Source of the DNA: Acidobacteriaceae bacterium
GTDB taxonomy: Bacteria > Acidobacteriota > Terriglobia > Terriglobales > Acidobacteriaceae
Direction: 5' to 3'
NCBI GenBank assembly: GCA_003171315.1
Contig: PMYE01000200.1
Coordinates: forward strand, 1 to 53,118
Length of the DNA: 53,118 nt
A program made the translations under genes and the position numbers. How positions within the stretch are numbered: the stretch's first letter is position 1; the number at the start of each line of letters is the position of its first letter. The notes below the pieces were generated by a model. The model was not told the origin of the DNA, made no database searches, and was given only the letters and a program-made list of their open reading frames with translations. Positions 20,030-31,000 of this stretch are shown here, one piece after another.

Positions 20030-22152
20030 GAGGGAACTTTCTGACTCCGGCTGCCGATCGACACTCGCGCAAAGAGCTGGCCAGGGCTTTCCATGCGCAT
20101 CGAGCGGAGCTTGCAGACGCATTCTTTCAGGCCGTGAAGGAGGCGGACCAGTCGGCCGGATTCCTGCCGGATCGTTTCGTGGAGCTCCACGGGTGGTGGC
20201 AGGCGTTGATGGAAACAGCCATCGGCCTTGCAGGCGATTGGCTACGAGCTCCCGATGCGCTGCGGGAGGATCTGTTCTCAGGCTGGATGACCCGATTGAA
20301 TCACCCGTCGATGCGGCCTGAGGGGGCTGGGGTATTCTCGGCGGGCAGAATTCTCGAACGCGCCAAGCCGAAGTGGCTGGGAATCGTGAAAAGGGAAGTT
20401 CCGGCACAGGCGGTGCAGGCGCTGGGCGAGGCTCTGGATCGGTTGATCGAACGGCTCTCGCGGCCCATGCGCAAGAGTCTCCGCGCGCTATTCCTGGGCG
20501 ACTGCCTGATGAGCGAAATCATGGCCGGCGTGGCCGGGCCGTGCGCGCAGGCGCAGATTGCGCTCGAACCCGTGTACCGCTACGACGGCGTGCAGGCGAT
20601 TCTGCGCAACGAGATTCGGGGGCTAGCGCGGGGCGCGTTCGACCTGGTCTTTTTCAGTCCTTTTTCGTACACCTTCGTGCCGGAGTACGACCAGATGCTG
20701 CGCTGGAACGCGGCATTATGGCCGCGGGCGAAGTACTTCGGCGTGCTCGACCGCATGCTGGAGGACGTGGCGCAGACGGTGCGCCTGCTGGCCGTGCAGT
20801 TTGCCTGCCCGGTTTACGTGCACGACTCCGCCGGCGTGGTGCAGACATTCGGCTTCTGGAGCGGGCTGGCGAAGAATGCGTCCTCGCTGAGGAACCGGAT
20901 CCAGGCGCGGCCGTTCATCAGGCAGAGCATCCAGCGCATTGCCGCCGATGCGGCGTTTGAGGGGCGCGTGCGCGTGATGGAGGAAGAGGCGCTGCGGGGG
21001 ACCGCGGGCGATTTTGCGCTTGGAAGAGTTTTGTTCCAGGGCGACGTCTATCATCCTACGCCATTGAGCATGGGGCTGGCTCGCGGCCCCTATATGGATG
21101 CGATTGTAGCGGCGGCGCACCTCGCGGCCAGGAAAGTGGTGGTTTGCGACCTGGACAACACGCTGTGGGATGGCGTGATTGGCGAGGGGCCGGTGAAGCA
21201 TTTCGCCGAACGGCAGATGATTCTGAAAGGGCTGAGAAACAAGGGAGTGCTGCTCTCCATCAACTCCAAGAACGATCCCGCGAATGTGGATTTTTCCGGG
21301 GCGGTGCTCGCCATGCAGGACTTTGTGGCTCCACGCATCAACTGGGAGGCGAAAGTACCGAATATGGCGGGCATCCTGGAGGAGCTGGACCTGAAAGAGA
21401 AGGATTTTGTCTTCCTCGACGACCGGCCCGATGAGCTGGAGCGTGTGCGGAATGCGTTTCCGGCGATGACCGTGCTGGACGCGCGGGATGCGGCGGCCTG
21501 GCGGTGGCTGGCGCACTGGGAGAAGCATCTGCCCGCGGATCAGTTGGAGGACCGTACCCGGCTGTATCACGAGCGCGCCGCGCGAGAGCAGTTTTTGGCG
21601 AGCAGCGGCGGGCAAAAGACGGGCCAGGAAGACGAGGCTGCCGCGCTGGGCAATCTGCAGCTTTCGGTGAAGATTGAGCCGGCGGCGCGGACGGCGGAAT
21701 TGAAGCGCGCGGTGGAGCTGGTGAATCGCACCAGCCAATTCAACCTGTGCGGAAGCCGCGTGACCATGGCCGAGCTGGAGCGGGGATTGGGCGCGGAACA
21801 TTGGGTGTTGACCGCGGCGGCGAACGACAAATTCGGCAGCATGGGCGTGGTGGGCGTAATGGTGGTGAGGCGAACGGCGGAGGGATTGGAGATTCCCGTG
21901 TTCGTGCTGAGCTGCCGGGTGTTTGGATTCGGAATCGAATATGCCCTGCTGAACGCGGTGAGCGCGCTGGCGGCGCGGGAATGCCGGCTGGTGGGGCGCT
22001 ACAAGGAGACGCCGCACAACGAACCGTGCCGAGCATTCTACGCAAAAGCGGGCATGCGCCGGGAAGAGGCCGGATGGGTGGGCACGATCGCCGATCTTGC
22101 GCCGCCGCCGCCGTGGCTAACGGTGGAGAACGCAGCCGTGGCGCGGGAGTGA
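20030..22152 (+). CDS. FkbH-like HAD-IIIC family protein with C-terminal acetyltransferase-like domain
   Basis: VVCDLDNTLWDGVIGEGPV, NKGVLLSINSKNDP, DFVFLDDRPDELERVR, LVNRTSQFNLCG; start approximate (ORF 19678..22152). Confidence 0.85.
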
Positions 22153-22173
22153 TGGACAACCTGACAGAAAACA

Positions 22174-22215
22174 GCAAACGGCAAACGGCAAACGGCAAAC
22201 AGCAAACAGCAAACA
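22174..22215 (+). repeat. tandem heptamer GCAAAC(G/A) x6
   Basis: gcaaacg gcaaacg gcaaacg gcaaaca gcaaaca gcaaaca. Confidence 0.95.
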
Positions 22216-22324
22216 ACGAAGGTTGAGCATAGCCGGCAGGAAACAGGAGCCGGCGTGCGTTCGCGTCGCGCAGCCGCTGATCGCTTTTTCACTTACTACG
22301 GCCTACTGACCACTGACCACTGTC

Positions 22325-25291
22325 TTACGGTTGCTGCTCGATGGCGATGTTGACGGTTGCCGTGGAGCCGGAGGCGGCCAGGCCCAGGAGATTGGTGGCG
22401 ACGCCGGAGAGCGAAGCGGGGACGAAAGTGACCGAGCCATCGACGGCGGAGGTGGCCGTGGAGGACTGGGTGGCGAGAAGCGCGCCCTGCGTGCAGACCG
22501 TGTGCGCGGAGCAGGGCGAGGTCCACGCGTAGAGAGCCTGGTAAAGCGTAATCGTGCCTCCGGCCATGGGGTTGCCGTCCATATCTAGAAGACGGAGGAC
22601 AATCTGGCTGGGCGTCCCCGAAGCGGCCAGGCTCTGGCTGGTTCCCGAGACGGCTTTGAGCAGGGCATACTCCGGCCGCGCGCCATAGGCGGTGTAGGTG
22701 ACGCACTGGCTGGCGCCGTTGACGCAGGCCTTGATCGTGGCCGTCTGCCCCTCGGTAAGCGGGCCGGCGATCAGCGTCTTGGCGGCGATGCCGCTGGAGT
22801 TGGTGGTGACGGAGGCCGAGCCGGAGACAGCGAGGCCGCTGGAAGCCGATTGCCAGGTGACCGTTTGGCCGCTCATGGGAGAACCGTTCGAGAGCACAAG
22901 CGCCTGGACGGTCCAGGAAAAGGTGGCGCCGGCGGCGAGCGAAAGCTCCGAAGTGAGGGAGTCGATGGTTGGAGCGGTTCCGCCGGTAAAATGCGCCTGC
23001 AGGCTGGAGCCGTTGGTGAGCGAGGCGGTGACGATAGACGCTGTGCTGTCCACCGCGGTGAGGTTCATGGTGGCGCGGCCATCGCCCGAGGCCGTGACGG
23101 AACAAACGGAGAGGCCGCAGCCGAGCTTGGCCGTGCCGCTGGTGACTGCGTAGATGACAGTAACGCCGCCGGCCGGTGTAAGGTCCGGCGTCAGCGCTGT
23201 AACGGTAAAGAGAAGAGGCTCGCCAATCGGCACCGTGTTCGAGGGCGCCGTGTCGAGGGTGAGCGCGTCGCCCGTGCCGGAGTCATAGCTGACGCCGCCA
23301 GTGATAATGGCTGCCGCATAGAAAGAGGGTTCGTCGTCGACCGCGACATCCACCGAGCCGGTGACGCCGGAGGCCGCGGCGGGGGCAATCGCCGTGATCT
23401 GGTTGGGCGAGATGCTGGTCACGACCGCGGATTGCCCGCCCACCAGCACCGTATCGGCCAGCCGGAAACCCATCCCCTGAATCGTGATTGAGCCGCCCGA
23501 TGCGGGCAGATGCGTGGGCGAGACCGTATCGGCGTAGAGGACCCAGCCGTTGTAGGCGTAGTCGGGACGGCCGTCGCCGCGCAGGTCGGCGACGCCGATG
23601 CGCACAATGTCGTCGGCGCTGGAGGCGGCGCGGAGCCAGGTTTCGCCCGTGGCCAGGCCGTTCAGGCCGGGCGCTTCGCCGACGGTCGCGGAGCCGGCGG
23701 GATCGAAGGCGTCCCAGACGCCGATGGAGGGCATGGCCTTGGAGTTGGAAGGAGAGCCGGTCTCGTCCAGAGCCTGGGTGACAATGGTGAAGATGCGGTT
23801 GCCGCGCACCGGGAAGGTGAACCAGTCGGTCTGTCCGGCCTGGCTGAGCCGCCCGCACCAGAAGCCGCCCGCGGGCATCGTGCGCGGCTGGGTCGCGCTG
23901 CCGATGGCGTCCGAATAGCCGCCCGCGGCCGAGTCCGCGGCGGTGACGGTGAGAGTTTGCGCGCTGCCGGCCGTGAGGCCGGAGAGAGTGATGGCGTTGA
24001 GTGTGCCCGAAGGCGTGACCTGGCCCTCGGTGTAGGGGCCCACGGAGTCTTCGTGGATGTAAAGCGCGTTGATGGACTCGAAGGTGACCTGGTAGTTGGC
24101 CACGGTAACGCCGGGGGGCAGCGGAATGCCGCTCAAATCGAAGTACCCCTGCAAGCTGGAGTCGTTCGATCCCCACATGGTGAGCAAGTTGCCGCTCGCG
24201 TCGTTCCAGCCTGTGACGGGATTGCCGTGGTTGCCGTTGAAGTAGGCGCCGGAGACAAAGCTGACCGTGTACTGGTAGAGGGGATTGCCGTCCGCGTCGA
24301 GCGGGCGCGCCACCACGTTCACGCCCTGCATCCCGTAGCCGGTGCGGAAGCGGATGGTGCCCTGAATCGAGATGGTGTTGGCGGCGGTCAGCTCCTTGCC
24401 CGGGAAATTGGCGAGGTTCGAGGCGGTGATGGGGTAGATGCGGTTGAGCGCGGCGATGTCGTCGTAGCGCAGCAGGGTGGGGTCGGAGATGCACTCCCCG
24501 CCGCTCGCCCCGCAGACGCCGCTCAGAGGCTGCATCACAGGCCAGCCCTGCGTGCCGCCGGTTTCGCCGTTGGCGAGCGCGCCGGGATTGACCTGGGAAT
24601 AGTCGAGGCCGAGGACGCGGCCGAAGGCGCGCTCGATCTCGTAGCCCATCATCTCGATGAGATTGCCGGTCGAGGTGCAGCGGCCGTTGAGGAGGATGAC
24701 GGCGTGGGCGATGGTGGCGTCGGGTTTCAGGTTGTCCATCCACACGTAGACTCCATTGTCCTGGCAGGTGTCAGGCTCGCTCGTGCCGGAGCCGTAGATG
24801 GCATCGATGACCGAGCCGTCATAGTCGTAGAGGACGGCCAGCGGATAGTTGGCGGCCGAGGGCGTCACGTCGGCGGGCGCGGTGATCGTGCCGGAGGAGT
24901 TGACCTGGATGTTGGAGCCGCTGACGTCTTCGTTCAGAGATCCCTTGTCCGTGAGGGTGACGCCGGCGGTGGAAACGGAGCTCCAGAGGGCGGCGGCGGC
25001 ATCGACCATGGCCGTGGCCTGCTGGTTGGTGACGGTGCTCGAGAGCGGACCCTGGTCGACGTAGTAGTTCACCTGGCCGCCCGCCCAGTGGATGGGCTGG
25101 CCTGCGACGGCGGAGTTGAAGTAGCTGGTTCCGGCCACGTATTTGGGGCCGCCGGCGAAGGCTGAAGTGGAAGTAAGCAGCAGGAGGGGCACGGCGAGGG
25201 GAAGAACCACGCGGCGGCGGAGCGAGCAACGGCAAGGCGGAACGGCGCAAGTCGAGGTGGCGCGGGCGGGCGCGGGTTGAGCGATGGGCAC
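22325..25291 (-). CDS. large secreted protein: metzincin-like N-terminal region without zinc histidines, IPT/TIG and Ig-like domains
   Basis: Signal-like RRRVVLPLAVPLLLLTSTSAFA; PIHWAGGQVNYYVDQGPLSSTVTNQQA; IEMMGYEIERAFGRVLGLDYS; TIG-like SGGSITIQGMGFRLADTVLVGGQSA. Confidence 0.7.
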   Translation of the reverse strand: MPIAQPAPARATSTCAVPPCRCSLRRRVVLPLAVPLLLLTSTSAFAGGPKYVAGTSYFNSAVAGQPIHWAGGQVNYYVDQGPLSSTVTNQQATAMVDAAAALWSSVSTAGVTLTDKGSLNEDVSGSNIQVNSSGTITAPADVTPSAANYPLAVLYDYDGSVIDAIYGSGTSEPDTCQDNGVYVWMDNLKPDATIAHAVILLNGRCTSTGNLIEMMGYEIERAFGRVLGLDYSQVNPGALANGETGGTQGWPVMQPLSGVCGASGGECISDPTLLRYDDIAALNRIYPITASNLANFPGKELTAANTISIQGTIRFRTGYGMQGVNVVARPLDADGNPLYQYTVSFVSGAYFNGNHGNPVTGWNDASGNLLTMWGSNDSSLQGYFDLSGIPLPPGVTVANYQVTFESINALYIHEDSVGPYTEGQVTPSGTLNAITLSGLTAGSAQTLTVTAADSAAGGYSDAIGSATQPRTMPAGGFWCGRLSQAGQTDWFTFPVRGNRIFTIVTQALDETGSPSNSKAMPSIGVWDAFDPAGSATVGEAPGLNGLATGETWLRAASSADDIVRIGVADLRGDGRPDYAYNGWVLYADTVSPTHLPASGGSITIQGMGFRLADTVLVGGQSAVVTSISPNQITAIAPAAASGVTGSVDVAVDDEPSFYAAAIITGGVSYDSGTGDALTLDTAPSNTVPIGEPLLFTVTALTPDLTPAGGVTVIYAVTSGTAKLGCGLSVCSVTASGDGRATMNLTAVDSTASIVTASLTNGSSLQAHFTGGTAPTIDSLTSELSLAAGATFSWTVQALVLSNGSPMSGQTVTWQSASSGLAVSGSASVTTNSSGIAAKTLIAGPLTEGQTATIKACVNGASQCVTYTAYGARPEYALLKAVSGTSQSLAASGTPSQIVLRLLDMDGNPMAGGTITLYQALYAWTSPCSAHTVCTQGALLATQSSTATSAVDGSVTFVPASLSGVATNLLGLAASGSTATVNIAIEQQP

Positions 25292-25809
25292 AGGATCCCC
25301 CAGACGGTGGGAGGGGCGGCATCCGCGTGTCCAGAGGGTGTTGGCGATTCTTAGACAACTCTCATGAGGTTTCCGTGCCCATGGTGAGAGGATTTTGCGC
25401 GATTCCTGGAGCTTGAGAGGACCCGCGAGGAAAATTTCGCCTGCAACGGAACGGGAGGGCGCGAGCGCAGGCCTGCGGATTAGAAATCACTCATAAAAGA
25501 GAGGAGGAAATGAAAACTTTCAACTGCTGAGGGCGCGCCGCGGTTGTCTTGCGGCCATCGGAAGCAGCTTCCTGCTATAGCATTTCTCCCAATGGTATAT
25601 AGGCATTCCAAACAGTCGAGTTGGCGCGAACACCAGTGAGCGGCAACCTTCTCTACGGTTGGCACTCTTGAGGGTTGGGAGAAATGCCTTAAGAGTCGAA
25701 TAGATTCTGCGCGTCATCTCATCTTCAGCGAAGGCAGGGCCTCAACCGCGATGCTCGTTCGAGCGGCGGCGAGGCGGCTCTTCCGTCTACAATCGACACG
25801 GGACGATCC

Positions 25810-26757
25810 ATGACAGAGATACGCGATACGGTGATTCTTGGCTCCGGCTGCGCCGGGCTGACGGCGGCGCTCTACACAGCGCGGGCCGGACTGAAACCGC
25901 TGGTGCTGGAGGGCCACGAGCCCGGAGGCCAGCTTTCCATCACGTCGCTGGTTGAGAACTTTCCCGGCTGGCCGGATGGGATTCAGGGACCGGAGCTGAT
26001 CGAAAACATGAAGAAACAGGCGGCGCGGTTCGGCGCGGAGTACCGGCTTGCGCACTTGGTTTCGGTGGAGGTGGGCGCGCATCCCATCCGGCTGCACGCG
26101 TCGGCCGGCGAGATCCACACGCGCACGCTGATTGTGGCCTCGGGCGCGAGCGCGCGCTGGCTGGGACTGCCCAGCGAACAGGCGCTGATCGGCCACGGGG
26201 TGTCGAGCTGCGCCACGTGCGACGGATTTTTCTTTCGCGATAAGGACATTGCCGTGGTGGGCGGCGGCGACTCGGCCATGGAGGAGGCGATGTTCCTCAC
26301 GCGCTTTGCCTCGAAGGTGACGCTGCTGCACCGGCGCGATGCCTTCCGAGCCTCGAAGATCATGCTGGAGCGCGCCATGGCCCATCCTAAGATCGAGCTG
26401 CGTACGAACACCGTTGTCGAAGAGGTATTGGGCGTGGACGAAAAAGAAGTGAAGGGCCTGCGCCTGCGCGACGTGAAGAGCGGCGAGCGCGGCGAGCTGG
26501 CGGTGAGCGGGCTCTTCCTGGGCATCGGGCACGAGCCGAATACGAAGATGTTTGCCGGGCAGATCGATCTCGACGAGGACGGCTACATCAGGACGGCGAA
26601 CAACGTGTTCGCCACGCGCAACGGCGCGATTGTCCCCGGCGTGTTTGCCTGTGGCGACGTGCAGGACCGGCGCTACCGGCAGGCGATTACCGCGGCGGGC
26701 TCGGGATGCATGGCGGCGCTGGAGGCGGAAAAGTATCTCGAAGAGCGCGGGCGCTGA
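25810..26757 (+). CDS. trxB: thioredoxin-disulfide reductase
   Basis: ILGSGCAGLTAALYTARAGL, SSCATCDGFFFRDKDIAVVGGGDSAMEEA, GVFACGDVQD. Confidence 0.95.
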   Translation: MTEIRDTVILGSGCAGLTAALYTARAGLKPLVLEGHEPGGQLSITSLVENFPGWPDGIQGPELIENMKKQAARFGAEYRLAHLVSVEVGAHPIRLHASAGEIHTRTLIVASGASARWLGLPSEQALIGHGVSSCATCDGFFFRDKDIAVVGGGDSAMEEAMFLTRFASKVTLLHRRDAFRASKIMLERAMAHPKIELRTNTVVEEVLGVDEKEVKGLRLRDVKSGERGELAVSGLFLGIGHEPNTKMFAGQIDLDEDGYIRTANNVFATRNGAIVPGVFACGDVQDRRYRQAITAAGSGCMAALEAEKYLEERGR

Positions 26758-26774
26758 GCGGCGATGGGTGCTCG

Positions 26775-27527
26775 ATGACGGCGCTTAGTGAAAATCTCGA
26801 ACGGCTGGAAGAAGCGATCGGGCAGGCGTGTAGCGCGGCGGGCCGGAAGCGCGGCGAAGTCGAGTTGATGGCCGTGTCGAAGACCTTTCCCGCAGAGGCG
26901 ATTGCCGAGGCCGCGGCGCTGGGGCTTACGCTGTTCGGCGAGAACCGCGTGCAGGAGTTTGCGTCGAAAGCGCCGGAGTTGGCGACGCTGCGCGGGAGCG
27001 CGGGGCAGCCGGCCGAAGTCCACTTGATCGGGCATTTGCAGTCGAACAAGGCGGCGCGTGCGGCGGAACTCTTTGACGGCGTGGATTCGCTGGATTCGGT
27101 GCGGCTGGCCGAGCGGCTGAACGAAGCGGCGGGCAAGTGCGGAAAACGGCTGCCGGTGCTGATCGAGGTGAAGCTGAGCTCCGAGGCGGCAAAGACAGGC
27201 GTGGAGCCGGAGTCGGCTGAAGCGGCAAGCCTGCTGGAACGGCTGCCGGACTGGCCGCATCTGGAGGCGCGCGGACTCATGACGATTGCGCCGTGGGGAG
27301 CGGCGGAGGACGTGACGCGGGCGTGCTTTCGCAGCTTGCGCCTCTTGCGGGACCGTTGGGCGGTGGCGCACAAGAACTTGAAGCTCGATGTGCTGTCGAT
27401 GGGAATGAGCGGAGACTTCGCGCAGGCCATTTCGGAGGGTGCGACGCGCATCCGTATCGGCACGGCGTTGTTTGGCGCGCGCACGCCGCGCGCGGAGCGG
27501 CGAAGCCGGGAATCGGAGCTTGACTGA
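26775..27527 (+). CDS. YggS-family PLP-binding protein
   Basis: ELMAVSKTFPAEAI, FGENRVQEF, HLIGHLQSNKA, LSMGMSGDFAQAISEGATRIRIGTALFG. Confidence 0.95.
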   Translation: MTALSENLERLEEAIGQACSAAGRKRGEVELMAVSKTFPAEAIAEAAALGLTLFGENRVQEFASKAPELATLRGSAGQPAEVHLIGHLQSNKAARAAELFDGVDSLDSVRLAERLNEAAGKCGKRLPVLIEVKLSSEAAKTGVEPESAEAASLLERLPDWPHLEARGLMTIAPWGAAEDVTRACFRSLRLLRDRWAVAHKNLKLDVLSMGMSGDFAQAISEGATRIRIGTALFGARTPRAERRSRESELD

Positions 27528-27832
27528 TGTTGCGCGCGGCGCCGGACGGAGTGACGCTCGCGGTGCGCGCGCAGCCGGGCGCGAAGAAGACGGCGATCGC
27601 GGGCATCTACGGCGAGGGAACGGCGGCCCAACTGAAGGTTGCCGTGCAGGCGCCGCCGCTCGAAGGGCGGGCCAACGAAGCGTTGATTGCGTTTCTCGCC
27701 GGGACGTTTGGCGTGCCGAAGAGCGCGGTGGTGCTGGCCGCAGGCGAGCTGTCGCGCAACAAGGTTTTCCTGCTTCGAGGCATCACTATGGCGCGGGCGA
27801 CGGCAGTTCTGGCGCAGCGCATCGACACCTAG
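27527..27832 (+). CDS. DUF167/YggU family protein
   Basis: LAVRAQPGAKKTAIAGIYG...LKVAVQAPPLEGRANEALIAFLA. Confidence 0.9.
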   Translation: MLRAAPDGVTLAVRAQPGAKKTAIAGIYGEGTAAQLKVAVQAPPLEGRANEALIAFLAGTFGVPKSAVVLAAGELSRNKVFLLRGITMARATAVLAQRIDT

Positions 27833-28037
27833 TGTGGTGCTCTACGGCGGTTCGCCCATTCCCGTGTGAACTTGAAAGGCGCGCCAAGGGGCGTTTCCCT
27901 CTCAGAAAACGCCACTTGAGGATCGCGGTTTCACACTGCGCGAATTGGAGATCCGCTATGCCCCCTGGCTGGCCCGCTGATTGGTTCCGGCGGCCGCTTT
28001 CCTGCAACCGGAAAGCGGCGCCGGTGAGAAAAGGGGG

Positions 28038-31000
28038 CTAGTTCACGGTCAGGGTGAAGGTAGTGCTCTCCACCGTGCTGGCTGGGTCGTTGCCGGTTCC
28101 GTTTACCGTAAAAGTGTACGTTCCGGCCGAAGTGCCGGGGATGGTTGTCGTGCCGCCTCCGCCACCACCGCCGCAACTGGACAGCGCGCCGAGAGCTACC
28201 ATCGCGACGAGGATGCCCAGCATAGAGCGCCAGCTGCGGCGCCGCGCCGGAATCCCGAAGAAGATGAGCAGGGCGAGGACTGCGCCGGAACCCGCACCTA
28301 GCCATCCGCGGCCCTTGCCGGCCGGCTCCGGACGGACCAACCCGGACGTGATGGCCGATGTGGTGAAGACGGTGGCCGTGCCGCTGCCGGTTGGCGTGCC
28401 CGAAGCGTAGGTGATCCGCCCGGTGACCGAACAGGTGGGTGGGGCGTTGGGGTTGGTTACACTCGACGAGGTGAGCGTGCAGGAACTCAGCGTTACCGTT
28501 CCGGTATAGTTTGTGCTGCTCGCGGTTCCGGTGATGGTCGAAGTGCTCGAGAGGCCGGGCGAGACCGCCGCCGGGGTGGAGGCGCTTAAGGAATAGGTGG
28601 ACTGCGTCACGGTTAGGTTCCCGTTGTTGGTGGCAGTGCCGGACAGGTAGACCACATCGCCGGAATAATTCGCCGTGAGGGTTGGTTTTCCGGCCATGAA
28701 GCTGTCGCTGGGGATGGTAAAGCTGGCGGCGCTTCCCGTGAGCACAGTCGAGGAGGAATAGGTGCCCCCGGACAGGGTTACAGTCCCCGTAGGCGGCGCG
28801 CCGCTCCCCGTTACGGTAACCATCACGTTGACGCTCTGGCTGGTATCGATGCTGGTTGGCGACGGAGTCACTGCGATCGAAGGCGCAAGCGGGGCGGTAT
28901 TGACGATGACGATCGTCGCCGTTCCCGAGCTGCTCTCGTAAGTGCTGTTGGTGCTGTTGAAGTTTGCCGTAAGCGTGTCTGTGCCGACGGTCAGAACGTT
29001 GGCGTTGATCGTGAAGTTCGCGGTGCCTGTGCTCGAAAGCGTGACAGCTGTGGAACCATCCAGAGACACAGTTCCGGCCGGAGTAGCCGCTCCCACGGGC
29101 CCGCTCACCGTGACTGTGACATAAACCGGATTTTGGACATTGTCGCTTGCCGGCGCCGAAACCAGAATCGTGGGCGTGATGGCGGCCACGGTTACACTTT
29201 CCGTGGTGTTCGTGGACGCGTAGGTTTGGTCGCCGCTATAGGTCACTGTCAAAGTGTCAGAGCCAACGGCTAGGCTGCTGGGCGGGATGGTGATCGTTAC
29301 CGAGCTGCTTGCCGGGGTGGTTGCCGGGGTGACGGCTGCGAGTGTTCCGGCCGCGCCGTATCCTCCGCCGGAGACCACAACCGAGCCAGTGGGCGCTGCA
29401 AGGCTTCCGGAGCCCGTGACCGTCACTGTAACGGCGAGCGAGGTGTTGGCGGAGATGGTGCCGGTCGGGTTAAGCGTCACGCCCAGGGTGGAGCTGGCGG
29501 TGCCCGCGTCGGAAACCCAGTCTCTCACCACGTTGTAGACGTTGAGGGAGCCGAGTCCCGTGGCCAGGTTGTAGCCGGCGGTTGCGTTATAGGCCGGGGT
29601 GGTGCCGGAACTGACGAGGGTACCCACCGTGTCGCCCGAGTTCAACGCGGTGCAGTTCGGCGAGGTGGTGCCTGCGTACACCGGGGCTTCCGGAGGGAGG
29701 ATCCATCCATAGTCGTAAACGGCGCCGCCGAGACTAGCCCCCAGGTCGCAGGGCATGGCGTTGGTGCCCTCATCGATGCTCTGGAAGTAGCAACTTGGGC
29801 TGGAGGCCTTTACGGTTTCAGCGCTGCAGTTTGCGTAAGTCTGCTGGGAGGCCAGCTTGTACAGCCCAGGGTTGGGCAAACCCTGCGGCGCGCCGGCCTT
29901 TTGGTTGATGAGCGCCATGACGCCGGCCATGGCGGGAGAGCCGAACGATGTCCCTCCAGCCTCCTCCGCTGTGTTCTCTGAGATGCCGCTGTAGGAACAA
30001 GTCCCAGTCGCCGAGACACAGAAGAGGTAGGCGCTGTAGAGCGTGCCGTCGCCGGCGAAGAAGCTCACGTCGGGAATGGCGCGCGTCGTCAAGGAGCTCG
30101 TCCCCGTGACGCCGGAACTGACCTGCCAGGACGGTGAAGGCCACCCGTCGTTGGTGAGGGGGATTGAGCCGTTCGCCGCACCTGTGGTCGTAGCGCCCGT
30201 CGAGCAGACGCCAGCAGTCGTGGAGTCGGGATTGGTAGTGTTGACCACGCAGTTGCTGGCTCCGCCGCCGCCGCCAACGGTATCCACATAGAAGGCGAGC
30301 ATAAACCCGGGAGCTACAACCGAATAAATGTTGTACCAATCGTTCTGGACGAAGTTGCAGGACGCTTCGGCGTTGTTCACGCCGGCAATGCTGAAATAAG
30401 TCGCGGTAGTTTCCAGGTAACCGGCAATAATCGGGCTCAGGCACGTATCGTTCCATGGCGTCTCAGGAACGTAGCCCAGCGCGCTTTCATACGGTTCAGT
30501 GCTGATATTGTTGCTGGCGGACCAGTAAGCCGGCGAGCCCTGGCTGGTGCTAGAGGTTGGGCAGCCTACAAGAAAGCCGCTGGAATTGACGATTGGTTTG
30601 CACCAACTGAAGTCGGTTCCGCCTACGGCTACGTCATAGGGCGTGGATGCGAGGCCGCTTACCGAGAGGCCGTGCTGCGCGGAATAGGGCCAGCCGATGG
30701 AGTCGCCGCCCTGGTCGCAACTGGGCGAGCCGGAGTCGCCCGCGGCCACAAAGACCGAAATGCCCTCGGTTGCCGCGTCCTGCCACAGGTTGTAATATGC
30801 GACGTTCTCCGCCGTACCCTGGTAGAGCTCGCACAGGCCGTAGCTGAGGTTGAGAATCCTTGCCGTCTCGTTCTGGACAATGTACTGACCGGAATCGTAG
30901 ACCGTGTCGACGGTTCCTTCGGAGTTCTGGCCAGTGACGACAAGATCGATCGAAGCGCCCGTGGCCACGGCGCCGGACCATTCGACATCGATGGAGTTCT

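Noticed and set aside
23283-24743. 486-aa minus-strand ORF in an alternative frame
   Set aside because: Arg/His/Pro-rich shadow frame of the 22325..25291 gene.
23510-25165. 551-aa ORF on + strand antisense to the Ig-like protein gene
   Set aside because: Low-complexity G/V/A/D/R-rich product with no recognisable motif; mirrors codon-position bias of the minus-strand gene.
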